DNA of 64,000 nt from assembly GCF_932276165.1 (NCBI RefSeq), contig NC_064001.1, positions 7,819,501-7,883,500 on the forward strand. Direction: 5' to 3'. Shown in pieces: positions 47,408-59,753 of the stretch (its first letter is position 1; the number at the start of each line of letters is the position of its first letter). The position numbers and the translations under genes were made by a program. The notes under the pieces are model-generated. The model was given only the letters and a program-made list of their open reading frames with translations. It was not told where the DNA came from and did not search any database. This DNA comes from Plutella xylostella (lineage: Eukaryota > Arthropoda > Insecta > Lepidoptera > Plutellidae).

Positions 47408-50400
47408 ATGTCCAAAGGAGAAGTTTTATACGTAAAGGGAATGAACTTGGTCAGTATCTAGATTTTCACAATGTGCAGTTATTTAGTTTTTGACCACTCA
47501 CAATATCTATCTTTCAATATTTATCGCAGAAAACATTATACAGGTCTCCCCTCCTGCTTCTTGTCCTCTGGAAGGCTACTTCTCCTTCCATGCCCCCTAT
47601 TGTTAAGATGACGTATTCGAGCTAATGCACTAATGCACTTATTATAAATGATTTGCAAGGTTTATCTGGTGCCATTAAGGTTTTCCCTACAAATTTACTG
47701 TGCGAGCATTTCCCTAGCTTTCGCCCAAATATCTCAATTAGCAGTGCATCTCTAATCAAATTCATTCAACTCCACTCCTAGACACTTGTACAGCGGCACT
47801 TACACATTAATTACCATGCAAATGTTGCTATTATAGTGTAAGTTTAAAATGTTTCAGTCTAATCAGTCCGTATCTGAATATGATGAAGAAGAAGAGGATG
47901 TTTGGGACGACAAGAAACTTAATGAGGCCTATGACAAAGCAGTAAACATGGCCAATGCAGAGATTGCCAAAAGAATTGCCATGAGCACCAATAAGAAGCA
48001 GAACACAGGTACCTACATCAGTATTCTATTCTTAGAGGGGCCGAAGTTCCTGCCCCCCTACTCTTGAAAGGCAATGTATTACGTCTGTCTTGCATTCTCA
48101 ACATTAAAAAAAACATAATTTCTCTTCAACATTGATTTTACAAAAAGTAAAAATGCATTAATGTTCATCAAGAGAGGCCTTTTTTTAGAACCTAGCAGTA
48201 AGAACCTAGTACCCAGGATGTACAATTTATTTCTGATTTTGGCTGAAAAAGCCTTTTTTGCTCATTTTGCAAGATAATTTCTAAATTGTAGGCATTATAT
48301 TATTGTTTCTAGGTTCTCCAAATAGGCATTACCTAGCTGATTATATTAGTATTTTTAGTTTTCGGAAAAACGCCTCTGAAGAGAAGTTATGATTTTTTTA
48401 ATGTTGGGAACGCAAGACAGACGCAATACATTGCCTTTTAACAGTGGCACCACTGTATGACACTCTCTTGAGTGGAACATTTGTATGTATCCCCTTTATT
48501 AAGTCCCCTATATCAGTATATTATTTTGCATGTTTTTTTTTTCACAACTTATAATAATATTTTATGTGAAATCAAACACAAATATAAATTGTGAAAAAAC
48601 TTTAAGTATGGTGTCTCTAAAGATTTTATAGTTTTGTTTGCTGACATATCAATTAATATCTCATTTTCAGTTCCTTCAAGAGAGGTCAAGCTGCCAAAGG
48701 TGAAGAAAAGTGAAGGTCCAAGTAAATCTAAGTCCTCTAAGAGTAACAAGGAGGCCACATCAGCGTGGAAGGTGGGAATGCCATGTCGGGCTATCTACGA
48801 AGGTGATGGCACAGAATATGAAGCATTTCTGCTACGCATCATCAATGATAAGGAATGCATAGTGCGATTTTTGGGTAAGTTATGTACCAAACTCAGTAGC
48901 TAAAAGAGCTCAACTCAGTCTGTGAATAAAATGGGGTGCATGAAGGAAACTCACCAAGTGATGTATCAACTGTACTGTACCTTATATATGTCGCAGGCAT
49001 CTGGTTTAATCTCCTGTTTGATTGAACCGCTAGCCCGTTCATTGGATGACGCTATTCAGTTGTATGACTAGGCCGAACGTTGAATGTACAAGCGTCACAA
49101 AACGTCCAACTAGTTAGCGGACTTAAAATCAGTCAGGTGGTGAATAAAACAAATATGGCGTCTAACAGCGAACAGCTGACACAAAAAGCACTTGTATTGT
49201 TATTTTTTGCAAATAAATTAGCTTTAAAGTGCGTTACTTATGTTAAAATTGTGTGACAACATGGATTTACCTATTAATACACCGTCGGCGGATAGTTTCA
49301 AAGAAAAAAATGTGCTAAAAATGGATAATTATGAACAACAAAATTAAGGTACGTTTATTGTTATTGTTTAGTTAATTTGTGAGATGAGAGCTTTGTAAAA
49401 TAGTCTTTTTGTTGACTCTTGTCTGGTCATGTTCATCCTAACCAGACATTACAAAGTTGCTATACTATATCCCATTTAACGACTTCGCTGAATAACGTTC
49501 AGTCAAGACGTTGGACGTTACAGTCAACCACTTGACGAGTTGTTCTTTAGTCATTCAACTGAGTAGCGTCATCCAATGAACGGGCTAGCGGTTCAATCAA
49601 ACAGGAGATTAAACCAGATGCCTGCGACATATATAATATGTACATATGTCTTATGTAGGCAGACAATGACTGATAACTGATCTGACTTATCCCCTTACCA
49701 CAATGAGCTCCAGTTCTTCTAGTGCCTTTCTTTATACTCCTCTGTATTCATTGCCAAGTGCAATAAGTGTTCTACACTGGCCACTCCCGTCCATTCTCTT
49801 ATGTTGCACATATCTTATGTCTTATGCCACATATTCCTCTTTCTGCCTAGTTCTAGTTCTCTGTTTGTCACCGACTTATCATTTATGTTATGTATGAGGC
49901 TAGTCTTCGCATGCAAGCTCCTCCATACTGTTGCTAATTTCCATTAAAAATCATCAAGATTTTTTTTACACTTACAGGTTACGAGAATTCAGAGATAGTA
50001 TCACTAGACACACTAAAGCCGTCGCTCGGCAAGCGGGAGCGCGCGCAGCAGATACAAGAGGCTCTGAGTGCTAACGATGAGCTGTTGGAGGGCGAAGACA
50101 AGCCTAAAGTGGAACAGATGGAGTGCGACAGCAACCGCGCCAACAGCGCTTCTAGTACAGGTATACTGCATTCATTCTTACTTGGCACAAAAGGTAAACA
50201 ATATTAGTGTGTCTGGTTAACTGGTGGAAATGGTTTCTATGTATTTGTATGGACGCGTTGTCGAACTTCATGTTGCTAGCCGCAAAATGAATCCCATAAA
50301 AATACATAAAAACCAATAGTGACGTTGCGTCACGTTATCTTCTCCGAAATCATGTGGTCCGCCGCCAAATGTCAACTTTGTTATATCAGAATTATTACAA

Positions 50401-51472
50401 AAATAGTCGTTTTACTTTATCTTTCTATTTTTCAGACCGATCTCACAATAGAAAAAAGAAGTCTCCTAAAAAGAAAGACAACCGGAAGCAGGGGAATCTG
50501 CCATTTCCTTTCATCCCAAACTTGAGTGTAAGTAAATAAAATAACTATATCCCCATTTGCCTTAGTATCAGTCGAGAACAGCTGGTCAAATTTTCGCACA
50601 ATCTTTTTTACGCAAGCGTACATTTGTACTCACGTGATGGGTCGCGAGCGCGAGCCGTATCACCGTTTTTGAAAGAGTACAATGAACTTAGGGTACACAT
50701 CTACAATTTAGATGTGCAGGTTTCCTCAAAATGTTTTCCTTCACCGTAAGAGCGATGGTATACATTCTACTTAAATTCTAATGAACTTATTTCTATCTAC
50801 ATGTCAGCGCTACAGGTCAACGTACATATAAGCCAAAGTAAAGGGATCGTCTCGCCGCGAACTCACGAACGCCTGGTAACCGAAAAAAAGGCGATCCCTT
50901 AACGTTACGCTTAGGTATACATGCTGAGACCCTATCACAAACCCCGGTTAACCTTACAGATGCCTCTCCCGGATATGGAAATGGACATGCCATTTCCGCC
51001 GCCCCCCGTGACCCTCCCTGGAGACAAGCCTCTGTCGGAGCGAAGCGCCGTGCACTCCATGCTGCTGAGCTGGTACATGAGCGGCTATTACACGGGAATG
51101 TATCACGCGATGACGAAGTAAGTGTATATTTCTATACTGCATTCGTTCTTACTTGGCACAAAAGGTAAAGAGCAATTTTGCAATGACACCATTTAGGTAT
51201 ACTTATTAGGTTTAGTTTATAATATTTTCATTAAGAAGACAAACAAAGATTGTTTATCTTTTGTGCTAAGTATAATTCGTTTACTGATGGAAATGGGAGA
51301 CTACCTAATAAATACCTAATAATTTAGTGGATTTATTTATATGTATTTCGTCGTACATTGATAGAATATGCCTATATTGCCTATGCCGCTATCTTATGTG
51401 TAAACTTTTCTAGTCAAAGTTTCAATTAATTTTGTTTCTTACAGGGCAAAGGAGTCAAACCGTAGCGACTGA
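47408..51472 (+). CDS. Smn: Survival motor neuron protein, eight exons
   Basis: Exons: 47408-47449, 47858-48008, 48671-48874, 49978-50160, 50436-50527, 50960-51117 and 51445-51472, with the Gemin2-binding helix on the second. That is seven coding exons by my count. All phases agree, giving 285 aa. The family assembles Sm cores on spliceosomal snRNAs, in the cytoplasm and in Cajal bodies/gems. Seen: VLYVKGMN at the start; VWDDKKLNEAYDKAV (Gemin2-binding region); a Lys/Ser-rich stretch; a Tudor domain (WKVGMPCRAIYEGDG, EYEAFLLRI, ECIVRFLGYENSE); a basic segment; a proline stretch (MPFPPPPVTLP); and the oligomerising YG box (LLSWYMSGYYTGMYHA). The first donor is GTCAGT and the rest are canonical. 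The gene looks intact; introns contain a 655-bp foldback element and two smaller repeats. Confidence 0.95.
48982..49636. mobile_element. Foldback element with inverted arms of about 85 bp, in an Smn intron
   Basis: The left arm starts TTATATATGTCGCAGGCATC and runs through TGAACCGCTAGCCCGTTC and ATTGGATGACGCTA. The right arm is its near-perfect inverse, ending GATGCCTGCGACATATATAA. No ORF of note lies between. It sits in the intron after the Tudor exon of Smn. Confidence 0.9.
50619..50810 (-). repeat. SINE body lacking its tRNA head
   Basis: TGATGGGTCGCGAGCGCGAG, CACCGTTTTTGAAAGAGTAC and GCAGGTTTCCTCAAAATG with TTTTCCTTCACCGTAAGAG match the SINE body plus an extra upstream module also present near 29770-29825 and 10680-10790. 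It is in an Smn intron. Confidence 0.65.
50819..50922. mobile_element. MITE, TIR GTAAAGGGATCGC, copy 2
   Basis: AAGTAAAGGGATCGTC at the left is mirrored by GGCGATCCCTTAACGTTAC at the right, with outer ends ACGTACATATAAG and CTTAGGTATAC. It is shorter than the copy at 20404-20587, and it is also intronic. Confidence 0.7.
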
Positions 51473-51593
51473 AAGACTGGATAGTTGGTTAGTTAATTTC
51501 AGATTTATACTATGTTTTTTTCTTACAAGTGTTGTGAAAAACGCCTTTCTATCACGAAATGTCCAGTATTGGTAAAATTTGGGAGGCAAAGAC

Positions 51594-51599
51594 AATAAA
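51594..51599 (+). terminator. Smn polyadenylation signal AATAAA
   Basis: AATAAA lies 122 nt after the Smn stop codon, followed by a TTTG/TTTTT-rich stretch from about 51613. This fits the usual signal and downstream U-rich element. Confidence 0.75.
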
Positions 51600-51619
51600 A
51601 CAACGATTACTTTGTTTTT

Positions 51620-52590
51620 TTTTTATTAAGTCTCATAAAACATGAACTTACAATAAAAATAGAAATGCTGTTATCTGTTAAAATATAAATAAATTATGCC
51701 TCCTGATTTCTCTGTAAAATATCTATGTACAAAATATACATTTTGTTGTTCGAATTGTAAAACGGACGATTTGGTGGGCTTTTTAAAAGTTAGACCTAAT
51801 TTAAGTACATGTATACTTTTAACATTCAAGCATATTTTTATATAAAAAGGTAAAACTTTACAAATAAAGGAAAATTTTAAAATCATTAAGTATTTTTGTT
51901 ATTGACAAAAATTTTACTTTCTTAAATTTGTGACTGCAAACATGAAAATACAGAACGTATTTTAAGTAGGTATAATGTGGGTTGATAGAAATATGTCTGA
52001 ATCTAGAGATTTATGGTATCAATAGGATGATAATATCGGACAGTGATTGGGCTGTTCGTTTTTTATAGTAACTACGGGTGAAATACGGGTAAAAAGTTGT
52101 CAGAAACATTGAAGCCAAAATAGTCGGTCGATAAAATTCCATCCATGGACTATACATATTAAATTCAATAATGTTGCCATTTAGTTTTATGCCGAATATT
52201 CGCTTACAGAACGTCAGACAGTCACCCATAGGTATTCTATTGTAATATGATATATGACAAACATCGGGAATAGAGTTAAGATTCCATTAATTTACTAACA
52301 AAATATGAATCATAGCTATCTACTTAAAACGAGAAACACTAACAAACATGGCAATAAATCTCTTCAGGTCAAATTATTAGTTAACTAAACGCATACAATA
52401 TTTACAAATCCACCATACGGTAAAGGTACATAATAATAAATTAAAATTTATGTTGGGGTCGACAAGAAAAGGCTAGCGAACGCTACATTATAACCATTTC
52501 AAATGGATCTACATCTACAATTAAAAATGCGATGAGAGGAATGTAAATTCTATCGGTTTTCTTTGTGTAGCAAAAATGTTATGTAGACAT
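51620..52590. other. Intergenic; no gene seen
   Basis: AT-rich DNA between convergent genes. Some of it may be 3' UTR of the minus-strand membrane protein gene (stop at 53145), but no clear polyadenylation signal could be chosen. Confidence 0.4.
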
Positions 52591-52599
52591 TTTTGATAA

Positions 52600-53144
52600 C
52601 TTGGTGTCACTATTTCGAAATTTTCGAGATCCGGCGCTTCGATTCCCGTTGATAACTTTGCATCAGTATGGTACTCTTCAGAGTCCCAGCCCCAGCACCC
52701 CGAATCGAGTCGCATCTCCCCTCACATTCACATTGACACGTGACGGCTGAGACCATCTGTAGTGTTGGGGCCACTACATTCTTTCGAGATCCTGCACTCC
52801 TGATGTCACTTGTACTCTTCAGCGCCTGGCCCCCTGATTCACGTCGATTCCCTCCCCTCATTCACGTCGACCAGCGTGCTCAGTTGTAAACTTGGTGAAG
52901 TGACACTATAATTTTCAGCGCCCCGATTCAGGTAGCTCATGTGATGTCATGATCATGTCGATGTGAGCTGAGCCAGGTCAAACCATTGCATCGTACTGTG
53001 TTGATAACTTGCTCCTCAACGCCCCTGCTTCCCGATTCACGTCGCATCTCCCCTCACATCGACACGAAACAGCTCAGCTGTGTTATCAACTTCTTTATCA
53101 ATCCCCTGCGTCCTTCGATTTTCCTCACATCGTCACCACACAGC
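52600..53144. repeat. Degenerate tandem repeats derived from the last exon end of the membrane protein gene
   Basis: Phrases recur in the same order several times: TTGATAACTT; CCCCTGCTTCCC or CCCCAGCACCCC; GATTCACGTCGCATC; TCCCCTCACATCGACACG; then CAGCTCAG. GACCAGCGTGCTCAGTTG at 52868 copies GACCAGCGTGCTGAGTTCG at the true last exon (53147-53166). Units are roughly 100-250 bp and diverged. Confidence 0.6.
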
Positions 53145-56100
53145 TCAGACCAGCGTGCTGAGTTCGTGCGTGTCGTGGCTGAGGTCCACGGTGGCGGGCG
53201 GCACGCCCGGCGTGGCCGCGCCCTCGCCCGGCGGCGTGCTTGTGGGAGGCCTGCGGGGGACAGGGTTAGAGTTTATGAAAACGTAGGGAATCATTATACG
53301 GGGTGTTGCAAACGTGGTGTACTTATAGAAGTTAGAATAACTCTGGGGGACATGCTAAATATATTTTGATCTACGACTTTTAAAATTGGAGAAAAAATAT
53401 ACTTCTTCTTAGAAACTTTGGAGGTCACGTTAGTTTATTACTTCTATGAGGTCATTGGAATTTTTAATAAGGATACGTTCATTTTGACACATATTTCACT
53501 AATAAACAACAATTAAGATGTATGACAAAGGTCTGCCTAACACAACTCGTATCTTGTAGTGGTATCTATTCGCCGCATACACAATCGCATTCCAAGACAA
53601 ACGGGGAAGTCCAAGCGTAAGTATCCCTAACCCAAAAAGGTTGCACAGTGCACACTAAAAAGGTCAGAGACATTCAACACTCACCTAATAATATAAGGAC
53701 CTCCTTGCTGCAACAGCGTAATAGGATGCGTGTACGGCCCACTCGTCATACTGTGGAAGCTCAGATTCGCCCCAGTGTTGTTCAAATGCCCGTTGCCCAA
53801 TAACACTCCATTGGACGTGTTTAAATTTGGTGATGTAGCATTCGTTGCGTTCAAATCGTGGTTTCTGAACGCTTTGACTAAGTTCGTCTTTTCTTTTTGC
53901 CACACAAAGACGTTGTGTACCATTGCGCAGCCGCAGAAGACGATTCCAACTCCGATGAACACGGAGGTTACGATCGCAGGCGTCGAATGGAACTGGATAA
54001 AGGTGTACAGGATTATGCCTGGAAAGTGGAGAAGGGAAACGGTTATTTATTTGTTAGATCGATAGATTTGCCAACATACAAAGCATGTTTGATTATTTGC
54101 ACGAAAGGAGCCGAATGACGTATCAACTGTACTTGGTATTATACGTCCGGTGCACCCTGGCCAGTCATGATTCGGCTTTATGAAAAGGTGAATAAAGTGA
54201 AAGATCTCAAAAAACAAATTTAAGTTTTGATAAATTTAACTTTAAGTTCATGCTTAAGTATCGCTCCCAATAATACCTAACATAAAATATTATACTTACT
54301 TACGTTTATCTCAATGACCAAAAAATTATAAATTATTGACTGACCTGTTAAAAACACCGGTATTGATATGAAGAAGCCTCCTACAGCACATACTCGGGTT
54401 ATTGCTGACTTTTCCAAGTATTTATTTGTTCTGAAATAAAAGAAAAAAACCTATTAGAGATACCCATTTGCAATAAAACTTAAACTTCCCTTTCAGTAAG
54501 TAAGTAAAAAATATGAGACCGTTGAAACCTTGAAATTAATGAACACCTTCACATACGAATCAGAAGTCATAAAACTATTTATGTAGGTTATAATAATAAT
54601 TTACTACTTATTATAATATTTAATGAAAGGCCACAGGTGTCTGAAAAAGCATTAATTAAATAGAACGGAACTATATAAGAACCTAGAGGTCCCAAGCCTA
54701 GAATAGGATTTTTTGCTATGGTATTTAATTTTAATAGTTTCCCTGCTAATCCCTATTAAACATTTACTGAGGACATGTAAAATCAATTTGTAATATCCTG
54801 CCGACAATATTAAACAAATTAGCGCCTCTAGCGTATAAATTAGTAAACTTTTTGAATTCTTTTCTGGGTTATTAAACATGTATTTTTTTATATTACCATG
54901 TAGGACCTACAAGCCTGTAATAAGAATGCTGTTTTGTTAGTAAATTGGTAGATTGATTAGTTGTTACGTGCAAATTTTTAAGAAAGTTTGCAGTTCATTA
55001 AAATAGAACATGATTCTATTAGCATACACATCATAAAAGGCTTTCACAGATTGTTCATACCTCATGTTAATCAAGTCTCTCTATAAACTTTCATTGCATT
55101 TTTTTCAGACTATGTATTATTCTAGATAGAAATAGGTACAGTCGAGGGTAAAGAAATCTGACCCCTCTCCATAGTACTTATTAGTAGTAATATGGTCAAG
55201 GGTTACTTAGTTACGTCTCTTTGCACCAGACTGTATCTAAGTAGTAAGCATGTACTGTATCTTTTGCCCACTGAATGCAATTATTTTTTTACTTTTATTC
55301 CCGAAATAATAAGAATCAGATTTGATGTGCGACCAAAAACACATTAAAACTTCAAAACAGAAGTCAACAGACCAAATAATTATTTAATCGATACAAACAC
55401 AACTCGATTCGTAATCGAAACTCGTTCTCGATCGCGGAATCGACGTAACGGATCCTACACCTGTTCGTCAGGTATTTTTATAACCCGGCCAAGTTCAAAA
55501 GTGTGAAACCTTGAAGTGACCGGTAATAAATCTAGTGTTTTGAAATTAGTAGAGTTTTGTGAAAAAAACTTTATATGTCAGTGACTCTTATCTTTCCACA
55601 AATTAAAAGAGAATTTGTGGAGCTTATATTAATTATAACGATCGTAAATCGTTTTATTTACGTTCTTGGTTTAAATTCAAATGATTACAACTCTTAAAAA
55701 ATCTTAAAAGCAATGTTTTGATTATCTAGGTGATACCTATATGTAGACAGGAGCTGTAAGTATACTAAATACTTGCTATCTATGCTATTTGCTCTAAAGA
55801 ACTATGGATCACCTAGCTTTACACCTACATGCCTCTAGTTTAAAGTTATTCAAAGCCAAAGGAGTATCTTCCATCGTATGTACTTACATCTTCAACACTA
55901 CTTCACTACTATTAGCTATTAGTGACTATTTCGTGATAACAGAATGTAATAATTAACTATATGACTATGACTATTAACTACAATGAAGCAGTTCCAATAA
56001 TATATTTTTTTACAAACCACCTGTCATAATCGGCCAATGCGTATAAAAATGTCAAATGCTGAGTTTTGATGACGAGCCATGCAATCGGTACATTTAATAC

Positions 56101-56478
56101 AACGACATAAAATCGTGGTTTGAGCAGCAGCGTTCCGTTTCCACGTATTTCGTTGTATTCCACCCCATTCAGTGGACCGTGGAAGACCGTTACGGGTGCA
56201 ATTGCAACGGACCCCGCATTATTTGTGTCAATCGCATCTGGTGGGCCACTTCGGCTTTCGAATGCAGTTTGGAAGGAAACTGCCATGCTATTTCCACCTT
56301 TAGAGCCACTTGCACAAACATATTGCTTCTTAAATCGAAATTTGACACTAAATCTAGATTTAATATGTTTTTGCAAGTGGCCCTTAATGCCTTAAACATT
56401 TACAGGGTGATGCCAATATTACTTACGTTGAAGTCACATACTTTGCATTGTATAAAGATATGTCTCCATCCAAATGTC
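53145..56478 (-). CDS. Unrecognised multi-pass membrane protein with PDZ-ligand-like C-terminus (5' end not found)
   Basis: Exons (minus): 56478-56427, 56353-56021, 54430-54345, 54018-53685 and 53250-53145, with matching phases; 302 aa so far. The first exon and the acceptor at 56353 are the least certain. I do not recognise the family. Visible: a Ser/Gly-rich start, then VFHGPLNGVEYNEIRGNGT; hydrophobic stretches RFYVVVLNVPIAWLVI, VCAVGGFFISIPVFLTGIIL and IVTSVFIGVGIVFCGCAMV, so at least two membrane segments; a hydrophilic tail rich in Asn/Thr with NAT and NNT sequons; and a Pro-rich last exon ending LSTLV, a class I PDZ-binding pattern. The last exon is far richer in GC than its surroundings. 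The start should lie upstream, beyond 56.5 kb. Confidence 0.7.
54431..56020. other. Intron of the membrane protein gene; no other gene seen
   Basis: This AT-rich 1.6-kb stretch lies between two exons of the minus-strand gene. No repeat with clear ends was recognised. Confidence 0.5.
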
Positions 56479-56974
56479 CTGCATAGAATGAGAGATTTAT
56501 TGTGATATGATGAAGATGATAAAATCAAGGATTTCTGGAAATCCAGTTTTGTACAAAGGGAACTAAAATAAATTCATTTTTTTTATTGTTGGACTGGAGG
56601 TGGTTAGTATTGGTCGTGGAGAACAAGTTCTTATTCTTAGCTAAGGCCTACACAAGTCTACTTCCTTATTTTTTGTTCTCAGTGTTAGCCTAACGAAAAA
56701 ATACTGTAAGTTTTAAGTGATTTCTGATTCAAATAACTTTCGCATTTAGAAATTGGTAAACTACCGATTTTTGCTCTCTTACGCAGGTCTCAGTCTAAAG
56801 AAGTAGAGTTATTAAGTAGAGTAAACACTGATTTGTAGAGTGGTAGTTTTCACGTTTATTCACATCTCATTTTTGTCTAATGTTTTTTTATATAAAAAAT
56901 AACCATACCCATTCTGCCTCTCATGAAACAACATTAAATACAGATTATACACTGTGCAGCCAGGATAAGATAAC

Positions 56975-57099
56975 GATATCAGTTGGTAGCCGGCGCCCTA
57001 GCTAGCGCGGAGTGGAATCTTTGCCGCCATTTTTTAGATTTGTCAGCTGAGAGACCGGTTCCTTTCTACCGACACAACACACGGCATGGATTCCAACAG
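56975..57099 (+). other. Candidate promoter and first coding exon (MDSN...)
   Basis: TATCAGTTGG at about 56977 resembles an insect initiator. GC-richer leader-like DNA follows, then ATG GAT TCC AAC AG at 57086-57099 directly before GTAAGTGC, a strong donor. A phase-compatible candidate second exon is at 61873-61960. There is no homology to support it. Confidence 0.3.
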
Positions 57100-57548
57100 G
57101 TAAGTGCATATACAACACTCCTCTCGCAGCTACGGCTATCGTACATTCCTCACTTATTTAGGCTTTTATTGTGTGTGTATGTGTATAGTAGACTGCTAAT
57201 GCAAACTCGGTGTAAACAGTATGGCGCAAATGTGTGGCGTATATTGTAATGTTTGTTTTGAGCGTGAAATGTGTCGTTCTGAAATGAGATTTAGTTTTTT
57301 CTTATCGCGCTGCATTTTCTTATCTGACCTAATAAAGAGTTGCAACATTATGAACGCAGACATATTTTTTTCTTATTCATTTCGTGCAAAAAGAATCTAA
57401 TCGCCGGCAGATCTTCAGCACCCGTTTAGGTCGGTAATTGTTTGGCATTCCTCGGAGATGAGCTCAGCCATACAGCCTTAACATTGGGAATCCGTTACAA
57501 ATGAGTTTTGGAAACACGTTACGAGTTACGCCACACATCGCGAGGGCT

Positions 57549-57685
57549 TGGAGGGTTACTCTACACTGCAGAAAAACAAACGAACGAGAGACGTCGTGCA
57601 ATCTGCACGTTTAACAACGAGATAGAGTCGTGGCTCGCGCAGTAGCTCCGAAAGTTAGTTTTTCGTTATATAGAGTGACCCCCCT
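57549..57685 (-). mobile_element. MITE, TIR GGAGGGTTACTCTA, copy B
   Basis: GGAGGGTTACTCTACA at the left and ATATAGAGTGACCCCCC at the right match the ends of 13213-13361 in reverse orientation. The interior shares GCGAGCCACGACTCTATCTC on the minus strand. Confidence 0.75.
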
Positions 57686-58415
57686 GTTACCTGCCGATGA
57701 AGTCAAGAGTGAAGTCAAGGCCGCAGCCCGCAGTGGTATGCAAGCGGGATGAAAGATGGCCGGTTTTTTCGTCTGCCCAGTTTAGCTTTACATTAGGGAA
57801 AGTTAGAGAGCCTTCGGATACCGCCTTCCGCCCCTGCCCCGGACTGTTCCACTAAGAAATATTTAAAAAGTACGTAGGTACTTAAGTACATCTTATATTA
57901 ATTACTGAACGCAAATTTCGTATTTAGTAAGACATTTTTTGTAATGTTTTTGCAAGATATTATAGTGCAACAATAAGTAGGTAGGTACTATAACGAATCT
58001 GAATTTGTAACATACCTAATAATTTAACTAATTAATTGGACTGCGAAACATTGAAATGTTAACAAACTCACATGATTTAATTTTAAGTATTCTGCATTTT
58101 GTATTCTAACTTAGTTCTCAACGATAAACCCATCTAGATGCGTTATCTGAAGTGCGTCTAATATTTACAAACGTAGGTGTAATTATATTCAATGTCCTGA
58201 CGTATTGCTCGTAGTGTATTGTTTTAAAGACCTTGTTACGTTTCCCAGCAATAAATTAAGTTGCTGCTTCGAAAAACTAGAACAAGGAACTCTACATTAC
58301 AATATATTTACCTGCCTGCATATTTATAATGTATATATACTAACGTACAATCTGAGCCAAAGAAATCTGACCACTCTCAGAGTGAAAATGCTACCGAATC
58401 GCCTGGGCGGACTGC
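57686..58415. other. No gene seen
   Basis: Mostly AT-rich, apart from a GC-richer patch at about 57710-57850. No domain signature or element boundary was recognised. Confidence 0.4.
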
Positions 58416-58950
58416 GGGGCTATTTTCTATCTCGTTGATAACTCTCTTCACCGTGATCTTACTGTCAAAAAGCAAATTTTGACACTATTCGTATTGTGTA
58501 TGTTCGGTTGGGGTGGAATAATGACGTCATAGTTGGTATGGGCTTCAATACCCACCGGCCGCCATCTTGTTAAAATTTTGTATGCGAATATTTTATCGAA
58601 ACCCGAGATTGGTATTTTGTATCGGATAGTTGGAATCATAAGTACTAATTTGGGTTGGCCAACCGTCTTGTCTTGGGCAACTAGTAAATAGTAGCTTTTA
58701 AACCATAGAGTCACCATAGAATGTAGAAAATAACGTTTTTTTTTTAATTGTGACGCTGAAGTATGGCTGAAGTCTTCTTGTGATCTTGAACAAAATAATA
58801 TTTCTTTGATGTTTGTTTTGTGAATCTTGCAAATTTTTGGTCTTCCATAATTAGTAAATAGTAAGTAATTAGTTAGAAGGAAATTATTTCAGTAGGTATT
58901 TGTTTTTTTTTAGTAAGTATAGGTACCTAACTGTTGTTTTAAAATTGGTT

Positions 58951-59330
58951 TCAGGGGACTCTGGTTATGCTATACGGCCATGGATGTTAACACCTATCCT
59001 CAATGCAGCTGTAGGATCCCCAGAAGAACACTACACTGATCTACACTGCCGCGCCGTGTCAGAAATTCTGTGGAGCGGTGCATTGGGGCCCTTAAAACGC
59101 TGGAGATGTTTGCTGGCACACCGTGTGCTTCACTATGAGCCCACCAAAGCTGCGAAAATAGTAAATGACTGCTGTGTACTACACAATATAGCAAATGCAC
59201 ACAATATACCAGTGACGACAACTTGCCTGCTGCTGGTGACATTCGGGTGCAGCATATTGGTAACGTGGCTTATGGTGCTGCTGATGCAGATGCAGAGCGC
59301 ATGAGGGCCAACCTTGTCCAGAGGCTGTGA
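58951..59330 (+). pseudogene. HARBI1-like transposase C-terminal fragment
   Basis: After a TTTCAG acceptor the frame reads GDSGYAIRPWMLTPILN, EEHYTDLHCRAVSEI, RWRCLLAHRVLHYEPTKAAK and IVNDCCVLHNIANAHNIP. These are the hallmark blocks of Harbinger nucleases (GDSGY...PWLLTP; HRVLHY; CCVLHN). The N-terminal half is missing and the region around the conserved Glu block is altered, so it is inactive. Confidence 0.88.
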
Positions 59331-59621
59331 ATTTCAAGGAACTAAAATAACCTAGTAGTATAATTTAGTAATAAAAAACACTATTTATATTAATGGCTTT
59401 TATTTTTTATTTTAAATCACATAACTTCCTTTCACATTTTGCTTCTACCAGTCTTACTATAATCATTATTAAAATATTTTTTGTATTTTTTCTACTTTAA
59501 CCTTTAAGTTATGATTGCACATTGCCACTTTACATGTGAATGTCCGTCAGAATTTTTGACCAGTTTTTGTAACTCCAGACCCAATTGAATATAATTCATA
59601 TAATTGTAATGCTGCACTGTC

Positions 59622-59753
59622 CTATAGCCGACGTGCTGATTGTATGCCTAGTGGGCCGGGAGGGTACCGGCCAACAGCAATCTCTTTATGTCTTTCAACG
59701 AACTCCAACAAAATGTCCATTTGTCGATCTGAGACTTTTCTTAAAGGCGCCAT
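59622..59753 (-). pseudogene. Harbinger Myb/SANT-like DNA-binding protein, N-terminal fragment
   Basis: MAPLRKVSDRQMDILLEFVE, then RHKEIAVGRYPPGPLG, resembles the N-terminus of the Myb/SANT-like (zeste-like) partner protein encoded by Harbinger elements. A stop follows after 43 codons, so the domain is truncated. Confidence 0.7.

Noticed and set aside
56190..56399. Alternative minus-strand frame starting MFKALRATCK
   Set aside because: It overlaps the membrane protein exon in another frame. The chosen frame keeps phase with four other exons.
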